64,000 nt of DNA from UBA1794 sp050946375 (GTDB lineage: Bacteria > Bacteroidota > Bacteroidia > Bacteroidales > Bacteroidaceae). Position 1 is the first letter of the stretch. Each line of letters starts with the position of its first letter. The position numbers were made by a program, and so were the translations under genes. The stretch lies in the NCBI GenBank assembly GCA_050946375.1, contig JBMNUT010000015.1, positions 1-64,000 of the forward strand, read 5' to 3'. Positions 8,168 through 15,355 of this stretch are shown piece by piece. The notes under the pieces are model-generated. The model had not been told where the DNA came from, did no database searches, and saw only the letters and a list, made by a program, of their open reading frames with translations.

Positions 8168-9415
8168 TCAGCGGAATAATTTTCTTACCACCCGTCCCAA
8201 GGCTGCTTTTTTTTTCATATAGAAAATCCGGAGCCTTTTCCCAAATGTAGCGTTGACCTTGTCGAAGTCATACGTGAATATCCAATCCTGTCCTGCTCCG
8301 TATTTGACTTTCTCCCGATTCTCAAGGAAACGCTCTTGGATATCTTTCCATAATGGCAGGGCAGTCGGGGAAATAATCACCTTTTCCTGGAGAATCTTTC
8401 CCAATTCGTTATACCGGGATGCAATACCGGGGAAGCCAAAATTTTCCGGGTCGTGCCCTTCGGCCAAAATCCCGTAAATGGTACGCAGGCATTTTTCGCA
8501 AACCCCACAGTTCTTCCCCCCACGACTTATCCAGCATACGCGCAGGAATAACTTTTGCCCCGTCTTATCGACGTATTCGCAAATATGGGTGATTTTTTCC
8601 TGCCGCGTAAATTCATATTGGTCATGCTTGACACGACAACCGCAATAGGACACGTGGTTGTCTATGCTCGGATGGCTTGCACAAGTTACTTGGTCTTTTT
8701 CCGTATGAGAAGATGCTATATAAATGGTAGAAAAAACTTTTGCGCAGGCCAATGGGGCGGCCAAGCCCAAAAGGCCGATGCCATGCTGGAAACCATGCCA
8801 CCAATTTTCCCCCGACTTGAAAATCAAGTTCTGAAAAGCTCTATAGTCCAGAAAAAGTCTGAAATTGGAAATTATGGATATTGCGTCACAGCCAAACGTT
8901 TTCCGTGTCACCTCCACATGTTTGGACACATTACCCCACCCTTCCTCGTCGTCCAAGGCAATGTCCGCCCCACGCACGGTCAACAATACCGGATGCTCCT
9001 GCGCATGCGCTATCAGGGTAGCAAAGGCATCCACACCACCGCTGAAAAAGGCCGCATTCCTGCGTGCCCCTGACGGGGAAGGAGTGCTTGCCAGCCTTTT
9101 TACCTGGAGATATCCTTTAAACTCAAGCATCGGATACATCTTCACATATCCTGCCTTGATTTTTTCTATCCCGTCGTAAAAATCCTTATCAAGCGTCTCA
9201 ATGTTCAAGGAACAATTCGTCAGCCAAACCAACGGAAGCAAGTTGCAGACAAGTGGTATAACCAATATGCTGTCAGGGACACCGGCCACTGTTTCACTGT
9301 ATTCCACCGAGAAGTGGAAAGAGGTAAAATACTTTTTTAATTCATCCGAGCACTCAAAGGGAATTGTAAGATGCCCCTCTTGCACATTAGGCTTCAAAAT
9401 CGATATATATCCCAT
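8168..9415 (-). CDS. QueC-like PP-loop protein of the capsule locus, function unknown
   Basis: A 415-residue soluble protein I cannot name. Residues 125-130 read SGGVDA, a variant of the SGGxDS phosphate-binding PP-loop of ATP pyrophosphatases such as QueC. Near the end, C294, C303, C306 and C309 give C-x8-C-x2-C-x2-C, the same spacing as the zinc site of QueC, within CWISRGGKNCGVCEKCLRT. Between them lie GADIALDDEEGW and IYIASSHTEKD, again as in nucleotide alpha-hydrolases. The first 120 residues are a separate domain without a motif I recognise. It follows wzx directly (2 bases apart) in the operon. It may activate a carboxyl or amide group by adenylation, for example to amidate a sugar acid, but that is speculation; the final Ser of the loop is replaced by Ala. 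Confidence 0.7.
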   Translation of the reverse strand: MGYISILKPNVQEGHLTIPFECSDELKKYFTSFHFSVEYSETVAGVPDSILVIPLVCNLLPLVWLTNCSLNIETLDKDFYDGIEKIKAGYVKMYPMLEFKGYLQVKRLASTPSPSGARRNAAFFSGGVDAFATLIAHAQEHPVLLTVRGADIALDDEEGWGNVSKHVEVTRKTFGCDAISIISNFRLFLDYRAFQNLIFKSGENWWHGFQHGIGLLGLAAPLACAKVFSTIYIASSHTEKDQVTCASHPSIDNHVSYCGCRVKHDQYEFTRQEKITHICEYVDKTGQKLFLRVCWISRGGKNCGVCEKCLRTIYGILAEGHDPENFGFPGIASRYNELGKILQEKVIISPTALPLWKDIQERFLENREKVKYGAGQDWIFTYDFDKVNATFGKRLRIFYMKKKAALGRVVRKLFR

Positions 9416-9417
9416 TC

Positions 9418-10941
9418 TTATTTATATAAAATCCTTTTTACGAGATTATTAACATGCAAACGCTCACTTTTATCAAGCACTATCAAATACCCCAAACCTG
9501 TCACGCTCACGATTGATGACAAGACAAGGGCCAGCAACCTCAGCAATGAAGTTTCCATCGCTTGCCTAATAGAATAAAGCACGAAAACCGACATGAGAAG
9601 GAGCAATACGCAGGGCACAAATACGCTCTTCAAATACCGTCTAACGGACAGGCCGATCAAATGCCGCAAAAAGAGAAGCCTGTCACAAAGGGCCATCATG
9701 TTAAATACAATCTCTACCCAATAGGCTACTTCAGGCTGAAACCCAAACTTGAACAACAGGTACACGAGCAACGGGTTCAACAGGAAAAGGGAAGAAAGGG
9801 AAAGCTGATAACCCTTGATATTACCTGTCGCAATTGCACTGTATCCTAACGTGCCGGACAATGCGTCCACCAACATGGATACTAAAACAAGCCGAGTGAA
9901 AAGCAACGCATATCCGGGGACATCTTTCAACCACAACGCCAATACCGTACCACATTCAAGATATACGGGAAGCACAAGCATCGACACTAAAAGGAAAGAC
10001 ATCTTTGTACTGCTGTACGCCAGCTGGCGCATGCCATCCATATCCCCTTGCGCATATGATTTCACGAGTTGCGGCCCCACCGCAAGCTGGAAGTTGTTCA
10101 CAAAGGAACTCAAAGCACCGCTGACTTGGACAGCTATGCCACGGGCGGCATTCAAGGCAGGGCCGAAAAACAAATTAAGCAGGATATTGACCCCTTGCGT
10201 GCGGGCGACTAATGCAATATGCGCTGAGAGGTTCCACCCGGCAAAACCCAACAGGTTTTTCAACAAGACGGAATTCCAAATCCACCGGCTCTTGGCCTTG
10301 AAGCGGAACCTGCAATAAAACGAATACAGCAGCATGGTTGAAACAGAAACGGCACAAAGCAACAGGCCATAAAGTCTCAATTTATCTACCGCAAGCCACT
10401 GTAAAGAGAAGGCCACGCTCAATTTCATCAATGCTTCAATTATGCTGAAGTAAGCAAAGGCACTCATCCGTTCTTGAGCAATAATCATGGCCGTGTAAGG
10501 CATTTGGACGATGGTGAAAGCCAAGGAGAGCAGGGAAAAATGGAACACCCAAACTGCACTGCTTAAGCGTTGCTCCGGGATTGTTAGCCCACCCACAACA
10601 AACTTATAGCCTAAAGCCTCGGCCAAGAAAATGATTACCAATGCAATGAGTACATGTACAACTAAAGTCTGGCTGAACGTATCTTGGAGCAGCTTCTCGT
10701 CCCCCTTTCCTATGGCATACGATAAGAAACGTTGTGTGGCGGCCGACATGGTCCCGTTCAAGAAAGAAAATAGAGTCACCACGCCACCTACCACGTTGTA
10801 AATACCGTAATCTACCACCCCCAATGCATCCAACACTATGCGCGATGTGTATAGGCTTACCGCCATCATCATCAACATGCGGACATAAAGCAACAATGTA
10901 TTTTTAGCTATGCGTTTGTTATTTTGCGAATAAGCGGCCAT
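9418..10941 (-). CDS. Wzx-type polysaccharide flippase (MOP superfamily)
   Basis: A 507-residue integral membrane protein with about twelve to fourteen hydrophobic segments. It begins NNKRIAKNTLLLYVRMLMMMAVSLYTSRIVLDALG, the typical start of Bacteroides oligosaccharide flippases, followed by VDYGIYNVVGGVVTLFSFLNG and, in the middle, ARGIAVQVSGALSSFVNNFQLAVGPQLVKSYA, a signature of this Wzx group. It should flip lipid-linked capsule units from the cytoplasmic to the periplasmic face before polymerisation. It is the first structural gene of the operon after upxY and upxZ, which is the usual Bacteroides order. The start ATG at 10941 is supported by the family's N-terminus. Its stop is 2 bases from the start of the PP-loop gene. 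Confidence 0.92.
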   Translation of the reverse strand: MAAYSQNNKRIAKNTLLLYVRMLMMMAVSLYTSRIVLDALGVVDYGIYNVVGGVVTLFSFLNGTMSAATQRFLSYAIGKGDEKLLQDTFSQTLVVHVLIALVIIFLAEALGYKFVVGGLTIPEQRLSSAVWVFHFSLLSLAFTIVQMPYTAMIIAQERMSAFAYFSIIEALMKLSVAFSLQWLAVDKLRLYGLLLCAVSVSTMLLYSFYCRFRFKAKSRWIWNSVLLKNLLGFAGWNLSAHIALVARTQGVNILLNLFFGPALNAARGIAVQVSGALSSFVNNFQLAVGPQLVKSYAQGDMDGMRQLAYSSTKMSFLLVSMLVLPVYLECGTVLALWLKDVPGYALLFTRLVLVSMLVDALSGTLGYSAIATGNIKGYQLSLSSLFLLNPLLVYLLFKFGFQPEVAYWVEIVFNMMALCDRLLFLRHLIGLSVRRYLKSVFVPCVLLLLMSVFVLYSIRQAMETSLLRLLALVLSSIVSVTGLGYLIVLDKSERLHVNNLVKRILYK

Positions 10942-11068
10942 AGCGCTTTATAGTGAAAGTAAATTGTAGGGATTCTGCCAATAGTTATTCTTGCCAGCCC
11001 CTTGCCACTTTTTCGATGCGGATGCAAGGGAAATCGGGAAAAGGTGCGGGACTTTTCTTTTTTCCGCT

Positions 11069-11404
11069 TCAGGCGGCAGGGAGGTAATGCTTGAGGATGG
11101 TCTGCAAGCGATGACGAAGGGCGGCATCGTCTGCAGAGAGGCTCGTTTGCAGTTCTGCGGCGCGCTCTAAGAGGCGAGGCAGCCGGGCGCGTTGCGCGGG
11201 GGTGCTGTACCAGCTCTCTTGCAGGGATTCCAGCAGGAGGATGCAGAGGAGGGCGTCTTCCGCGGGGGTCGTGCCCCGCAGGGGGAGCAGCGTTTCCGTC
11301 AGGCGGAAAAGGCGTTCTTCAAGCATCTGAGGGTCGTCGAGGTCAGCAGCCCGAAGGGCTTCCAACAGGGACGACAGTTCGTTTAAATACGGGGATAAAG
11401 ACAT
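11069..11404 (-). CDS. upxZ: UpxZ-like regulator of capsule transcription
   Basis: A small, mostly helical acidic-leucine-rich protein in the place of upxZ, right after upxY and before the structural genes. UpxZ proteins inhibit the UpxY antiterminators of other capsule loci, so that one capsule dominates per cell. I chose the ATG at 11404 (111 residues, MSLSPYLNELSSLLEAL), because the longer open frame to 11536 would overlap upxY by 28 bases and would prepend a Pro/Arg/Ser-rich stretch that looks non-coding. That leaves a 104-base gap after upxY. The product is shorter than the roughly 160 residues I recall for UpxZ, and the match rests as much on position as on sequence. Confidence 0.6.
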   Translation of the reverse strand: MSLSPYLNELSSLLEALRAADLDDPQMLEERLFRLTETLLPLRGTTPAEDALLCILLLESLQESWYSTPAQRARLPRLLERAAELQTSLSADDAALRHRLQTILKHYLPAA

Positions 11405-11508
11405 CGTGTCTCGTTTTATAGTGGATACGGACGAAAGGGGTATCGTTCGTCCGGTTAGGTATTCGTTGGGGTTGGACGTCGGGCGGAGTGGTTGAGTCGG
11501 CGGGCGGC

Positions 11509-12090
11509 TCAGGGGTCGAGTTTCTCGCAGTACCATTTGGGGATGTGCACCAACACGCCGACCGTGGCGAGGCTCACCACGACGTAATAACGTCCCTTGT
11601 AGCGCGTCAGTTTGCCTTCCAGTCCGGTGAAAGGGCCGTGGATGACGCGCACCTTACTGCCCGGGCGGGCATCGGCTTCCGCGGAGTCCAGGTAAACAGT
11701 GCCCGTGTAGTTCGGGTCGCACACGGCGCGGAATTCGGTCATTGCCGAGTCGGGGATTTCTGCCGGAGCACTCCCGTCGGCCTTTTTCAGCGGTTGGAAA
11801 GGAACGGGGGAAGCCGTCAGCAGGCGGTTCAGCTCGCGGGTCTGAAACGTTTTCTTCAGGAAAACTAAATTGTGCACGGCGGGAACTTGTACGCGGTGCG
11901 GTTTCCCTTCGCCGTTCGGGCGTTCGGCATAGCGCATCGGGATGAAGCTGTGCAGCCCTTCACCCGTGAGGTATTCGCCAAGGGCTTCTTCCTTGCAGTA
12001 GAAGGTGCGCAGGGCGTACCATGTGGCGGAGGCGGGTTGTCCCGAAGGGACGGTAGCTTCCGAGGATGGGTCGGTAGGAGTCAGGGACAT
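11509..12090 (-). CDS. upxY: UpxY-family transcription antiterminator (NusG-like)
   Basis: A 193-residue NusG-like protein. The NusG N-terminal domain starts with WYALRTFYCKEEALGEYL (24-41) and carries HNLVFLKK; a KOW motif follows in PGSKVRVIHGPFTGLEGKL at 143-161. In Bacteroides fragilis UpxY proteins bind the transcript leader of their own capsule operon and prevent premature termination, which makes this the operon-specific switch gene. It is the first gene of the minus-strand capsule operon. Upstream (12225-12460) lies an inverted-repeat-flanked promoter segment. The first 20 residues, rich in Ser, Thr and Pro, are not part of the domain. Confidence in the family is high; the locus-specific letter name cannot be given. 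Confidence 0.9.
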   Translation of the reverse strand: MSLTPTDPSSEATVPSGQPASATWYALRTFYCKEEALGEYLTGEGLHSFIPMRYAERPNGEGKPHRVQVPAVHNLVFLKKTFQTRELNRLLTASPVPFQPLKKADGSAPAEIPDSAMTEFRAVCDPNYTGTVYLDSAEADARPGSKVRVIHGPFTGLEGKLTRYKGRYYVVVSLATVGVLVHIPKWYCEKLDP

Positions 12091-12224
12091 ACGGCGGATG
12101 ACCTTGGTTATTTAAAGAAATCTTTTCAGGACAGTCTCTCTTCTCCTCTTCCAGAGCCACAAAACGACTGTGGAAAAGGCCAAAGGAAACAGGCCGGAAA
12201 GGGTCTGGCAGAGGCGGTAGAACT

Positions 12225-12244
12225 CTATATAATAATGAGTAATC
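12225..12244 (+). repeat. Left inverted repeat of the capsule promoter segment
   Basis: This 20-base repeat (CTATATAATAATGAGTAATC) matches the right copy at 12441-12460 in inverse orientation at 17 of 20 positions. It is the operon-proximal end of the putative invertible segment. Confidence 0.75.
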
Positions 12245-12374
12245 AAAAGCGTACCTATCTAGCTATATTACAGCGTTTTAATCAGAATAGAAAGGAAAGG
12301 TTTGTTATGAGTAAAATGAACTTGGAGAAAGGGAAGAAGGAATACCCGAAAGGCGCAATTTTAAGGGCCAAATC

Positions 12375-12406
12375 CTTGTGTGTCATTATTATTTACACTA
12401 CATTTG
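12375..12406 (+). promoter_or_regulatory. Bacteroides-type promoter inside the invertible segment (OFF orientation)
   Basis: CTTG at 12375-12378 is followed by a 20-base spacer and TACATTTG at 12399-12406, a close match to the Bacteroides -33/-7 pattern (TTTG, 19-21 bases, TAnnTTTG). As drawn it fires to the right, towards the 3' end of ilvC and away from upxY, so the capsule operon would be off in this orientation. Confidence 0.75.
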
Positions 12407-12440
12407 CAACCGATTTGGTACTGCGATCAGACACTCTGTG

Positions 12441-12460
12441 GGTTACTCACTCTTATATAG
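12441..12460 (-). repeat. Right inverted repeat of the capsule promoter segment
   Basis: This is the inverse copy of the 12225-12244 repeat. An extra TGAGTAA follows outside it (12463-12469) and faces the TTACTCA at 12443-12449. The right end therefore also forms a small dyad, which could bind a dimeric recombinase or regulator. Confidence 0.75.
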
Positions 12461-12723
12461 TATGAGTAATTTCAAACCAAAAAATACACTGTTTTACCGA
12501 TAAACAAACCTCAAAAGAACGATAAGCAAACGAACTTATCGCACAGAAAGGTAAAGCACACGCTTCCCTCATGAGCTATATTAAAGACGCTGCTACAATA
12601 GTTTTACGAAAAGAAGCCGCTGCTTCCCTTAAAAGCACAAGCGCCTGAAAAGATTAAGACCGATACCTTACATTTCTTCGCTGCCACACTTAGCGCAAAA
12701 TGCAGATACACTATACCACAATA

Positions 12724-12763
12724 AAATAGGCTGAGCCGGATAAAATTCCAGCCCAGCCTATTT
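12724..12763 (-). terminator. Hairpin downstream of ilvC
   Basis: A 10-base perfect stem (AAATAGGCTG with CAGCCTATTT) and a 20-base loop lie 47 bases past the ilvC stop. On the minus strand the stem is followed by TTATTGTGG, only a weak U-tract. It probably ends the ilv transcript and may also stop reads coming from the invertible promoter. Confidence 0.6.
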
Positions 12764-12809
12764 CTATAAGCTACAATCTCCCCTAAAAAAAGAGAGACGA
12801 AACGTTCTT

Positions 12810-13853
12810 TTAGTTATTCTCCGGACGCAATTTGCGTACAACAGCACCCGTCTGCCACATTTCGCTATCGTGCAATGCTTTCAGCTCTGCATTCAGCTTC
12901 TCGCGGTAATCAGGCTGAGAGTTAGCGTCGATGGCACGTTGTGCCTCATTTCCAACCTCTACCTCATGGTACAACTTCTCGAAAACAGGCTTCGTTGCAT
13001 CGTGGAACGGGCCCATCCAATCGAGTGCGCCACGCTGAGCCGTCGTAGAACAATTCGCATACATCCAGTCCATGCCGTTCTTTGCAAACAAAGGCATAAG
13101 AGATTGAGTCAATTCCTCGACGGTCTCATTGAAAGCCTCGGAAGGAGTATGACCATGCTCACGCAGCGTCTCGTACTGAGCCAGCAACAATCCCTGGATA
13201 GCACCCATCAGAGTACCGCGCTCACCCGTAAGATCGGAATAAACCTCACGCTTGAACGTCGTTTCGAACAAGTAGCCGGAACCAACGCCGATACCCAATG
13301 CAATTACACGATCCCATGCTTTTCCGGTTGCATCCTGGAAAATAGCATACGAGGAGTTCAGTCCACGTCCTTCGAGGAACATGGTACGCAAAGAAGTACC
13401 CGAACCCTTCGGAGCAATCATAATGACATCTACATCTTCAGGCGGAACAATGCCGGTACGCTCTTTATAAGTGATCGCAAAGCCATGGGAGAAATACAAA
13501 GCCTTGCCCTTGGTCAGGTGTTTCTTAATCATCGGCCAGCAGCTAATCTGTGCGGCATCGGAAAGAAGTACCTGAATAATGGTAGCTTTCTCGCAAGCCT
13601 CTTCGATACCGAAAAGCGTCTCGCCCGGTACCCAACCGTCGGCTACGGCTTTTTCGTACGTCTTTCCGGGACGCTGTCCTACGATTACATTAAAACCGTT
13701 ATCCCGCAAGTTCAAAGACTGGCCCGGACCTTGCACGCCGTAGCCAATCACTGCAATTACTTCGTCCTTGAGGACTTCACGCGCTTTCTCCAAAGGAAAT
13801 TCTTCGCGGGTGACTACATTCTCGATCACGCCGCCAAAATTCATTTGTGCCAT
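12810..13853 (-). CDS. ilvC: Ketol-acid reductoisomerase
   Basis: A 347-residue acetohydroxyacid isomeroreductase, which converts acetolactate or acetohydroxybutyrate to dihydroxy acids with NADPH and Mg2+ in valine, isoleucine and leucine synthesis. The Rossmann loop is VIGYGVQGPGQSLNLRDNG (35-53) followed by VGQRPGKTYEKA, where the Arg suits NADPH phosphate. The catalytic His-containing FSHGFAITY and the metal-binding acidic region around YSDLTGERGTLMGAIQGLL are present. Length fits a class I enzyme. It is the last gene of the ilv operon and is followed by a hairpin. Confidence 0.97.
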   Translation of the reverse strand: MAQMNFGGVIENVVTREEFPLEKAREVLKDEVIAVIGYGVQGPGQSLNLRDNGFNVIVGQRPGKTYEKAVADGWVPGETLFGIEEACEKATIIQVLLSDAAQISCWPMIKKHLTKGKALYFSHGFAITYKERTGIVPPEDVDVIMIAPKGSGTSLRTMFLEGRGLNSSYAIFQDATGKAWDRVIALGIGVGSGYLFETTFKREVYSDLTGERGTLMGAIQGLLLAQYETLREHGHTPSEAFNETVEELTQSLMPLFAKNGMDWMYANCSTTAQRGALDWMGPFHDATKPVFEKLYHEVEVGNEAQRAIDANSQPDYREKLNAELKALHDSEMWQTGAVVRKLRPENN

Positions 13854-13916
13854 TTTGTTTTTGTTTTTACTTGTGCAACTTTTACTGTTGCGTTGATAAA
13901 TAAATGTATTTCTGTT

Positions 13917-14672
13917 TTACTTCTTTTGTTCAAATTCCACCCGGCAACGGCAAACCGACTCTGAGGCATTTTTCCGGATCTCTGCACAGAAAAGATTTTC
14001 CGACGGGTTTTCCAAATAAAAGGAAAGAGTATCATTGGCATAACTCTCTGCGACATAAGCCACTTCAAAGCGGCGCACGGCATAATCCCGAAAGCGTTCC
14101 AACGGGAACAGGTTCAACACATGCTCCATATACTTGATGCTGTTGAAATGACCGTTGATGTCGATATCCGAATAGACAGGCGCCAACTTCAAGACTTCCT
14201 TTCCTTCCTTCACGCGAATGCGCGCCGGCTCACCTATCGGACAAGGGAGTTCCGGAGAAAGGAAGCCTGAAAAATCCGTTCCGTAAAGAGAAACCAGATC
14301 GATGGGCTTGCGAGTCGTCAAATCAATCATGGCCCATACCGAACGGGCATAAGCCAACACGCGCCCATCGTTGCTGCTACGCACACAGAAATTGCGGCCC
14401 GTAAAGAAACGGAACACGCTCTCTATCCACGTTTCGATAACGTATTCTTCATATTGGCAGGGCATTTCAAACATTTCCACTGCCAGACGGGAGAGCACCC
14501 ACGTGCGGTTTTCCTTTCGGAGAGTAGGAATTCCAAAGCCGCGCTCCTTACTGTGGAAATCGGCGGCATTCAGCAGCTGATTTCCCAATATGGAAACGGG
14601 CAGCCGACCGCTGAAATCGACCTGAAACGGCTCGGCCATAAAAGAATAACGCCCTACTTTTTTATTTTCCAT
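13917..14672 (-). CDS. Acyl-ACP thioesterase (FatA/acyl-ACP hydrolase family)
   Basis: This protein hydrolyses acyl-ACP to free fatty acid in the cytoplasm. I take the ATG at 14672 (251 residues, MENKKVGRYSFMAEPFQVDFSG), because AAAGGAGCG stands at the right distance before it; the frame runs on to 14711 without a better site. Two hotdog domains are expected: the first with VLSRLAVEMFEMPCQYEEYVIETW, the second with YSDIDINGHFNSIKYMEHVLN, which contains the Asn/His signature of acyl-ACP thioesterases (DINGHFNS). It lies between ilvN and ilvC in the same operon. The place in a branched-chain amino acid operon suggests a link to branched-chain fatty acid supply. Confidence 0.88.
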   Translation of the reverse strand: MENKKVGRYSFMAEPFQVDFSGRLPVSILGNQLLNAADFHSKERGFGIPTLRKENRTWVLSRLAVEMFEMPCQYEEYVIETWIESVFRFFTGRNFCVRSSNDGRVLAYARSVWAMIDLTTRKPIDLVSLYGTDFSGFLSPELPCPIGEPARIRVKEGKEVLKLAPVYSDIDINGHFNSIKYMEHVLNLFPLERFRDYAVRRFEVAYVAESYANDTLSFYLENPSENLFCAEIRKNASESVCRCRVEFEQKK

Positions 14673-14720
14673 GCTGATACGCTCCTTTCTTTCCTCGGCA
14701 CTTTTCACCAATACCTACTG

Positions 14721-14778
14721 AACTTTTTCCTAAATCCAACGGGACTTTTCTCCAAAACTATTGCTGCTTTTCGGCCAA
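14721..14778. repeat. Dispersed 22-23-base repeat, copy near the end of ilvN
   Basis: Two and a half degenerate units read ACTTTTTCCTAAATC..., ACTTTTCTCCAAAAC... and CTTTTCGG, spaced 22 and 23 bases. They span the gap before the thioesterase gene and run into the last codons of ilvN. They belong to the CTTTTCCGGAAAAG family seen across the right part of the window. Confidence 0.55.
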
Positions 14779-15330
14779 ACGGGCTTTCTCTTCGCGATAG
14801 CGTGCTTCGCGGGCTTCCAGGAAACCGTTCACACGCTCCACACAGCTCTTCGTAATGGCGATTCGCCCCGAGCGTACGTACTGCAACATGCAGCCCGTTT
14901 TTTGCAATTCGTTGTAAAGACTGATGATTTCCTCGGTCATTCCCGCCTTTTCCACAATACAATAAGTAGAATTGACCTCCACTATGATTGCACTGTGCCG
15001 GCGCACAATCTTGGAAACCTCCGGGTTTTCCTGTACCTCGGGCGTAGAAAGTTTATAAAGCGCTATTTCATGCAGGAAAATCTCATCGTCCGTAAAGAAA
15101 TGAGCCTGAAGCACATCGATTTTCCGCTCAATCTGCTTCACGACTTTCTCTATCGTATCCCGGTCGCTCCACGTGGTTATCGTGTACTTATGCACGCCGG
15201 GGATAGAAGAAGCCGATACGTTCAAGCTCTCGATGTTCAATTGCCGCCGGGTAAAGACGGCCGTTATCTGGTTGAGCAATCCCGCAATATTCTCGGAATA
15301 GACCAGCAACGTATAAAATATCTTGTCCAT
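14758..15330 (-). CDS. ilvN: Acetolactate synthase small (regulatory) subunit
   Basis: A 190-residue regulatory subunit of acetohydroxyacid synthase. The N-terminal ACT domain reads FYTLLVYSENIAGLLNQITAVFTRRQLNIESL (5-36), with the valine-binding Asn-Gln and Ile-rich strand; the C-terminal domain follows after residue 80 with VNSTYCIVEKAG. It activates the catalytic subunit and confers end-product feedback by valine. It begins 26 bases after the ilvB stop. The last residues (EEKARLAEKQQ) fall in a copy of the dispersed repeat, so the tail may be newer than the domain. Confidence 0.95.
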   Translation of the reverse strand: MDKIFYTLLVYSENIAGLLNQITAVFTRRQLNIESLNVSASSIPGVHKYTITTWSDRDTIEKVVKQIERKIDVLQAHFFTDDEIFLHEIALYKLSTPEVQENPEVSKIVRRHSAIIVEVNSTYCIVEKAGMTEEIISLYNELQKTGCMLQYVRSGRIAITKSCVERVNGFLEAREARYREEKARLAEKQQ

Positions 15331-15355
15331 AATGTGCTTACCTTCCTTTATCGAT

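Larger units (their letters stand above)
12225..12460. promoter_or_regulatory. Invertible promoter segment flanked by inverted repeats
   Basis: Two 20-base inverted repeats bound this segment. The left copy reads CTATATAATAATGAGTAATC (12225-12244); the right copy (12441-12460), read on the opposite strand, is CTATATAAGAGTGAGTAACC, so 17 of 20 positions agree. The 196 bases between them hold one good Bacteroides promoter on the plus strand and none of the TAnnTTTG form on the minus strand. Size and position match the phase-variable capsule promoters known from Bacteroides fragilis, which are flipped by site-specific recombinases encoded elsewhere. Inversion about the centre would place the promoter on the minus strand with its start near 12272, about 180 bases ahead of upxY. 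The repeat sequence differs from the Mpi-type repeats I remember. Confidence 0.75.
12091..12809. other. Intergenic region between upxY and ilvC
   Basis: This 719-base stretch separates the 5' end of the capsule operon from the 3' end of the ilv operon. From left to right it holds the upxY leader (12091-12224), an inverted-repeat-bounded segment with an internal promoter (12225-12460), a further AT-rich part with no feature I can support (12461-12720), and a hairpin after ilvC (12724-12763). Short open frames occur on the plus strand, for example from 12235 and from 12571, but they lack start signals and family features. No recombinase gene is present. Confidence 0.7.

Noticed and set aside
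11405..11536. 44-residue N-terminal extension of the UpxZ-like protein
   Set aside because: It overlaps upxY, is Pro/Arg/Ser/Thr-rich and unlike the rest of the protein; the ATG at 11404 is a better start.
11872..12465. Plus-strand frame of 197 codons across upxY and its upstream region, with an ATG at 12235
   Set aside because: It runs antisense through upxY and across the inverted repeats, and neither half resembles a known protein.
12571..12648. 25-codon plus-strand frame upstream of the ilvC hairpin
   Set aside because: Too short and without a promoter or supporting features; I could not link it to an integrase remnant.
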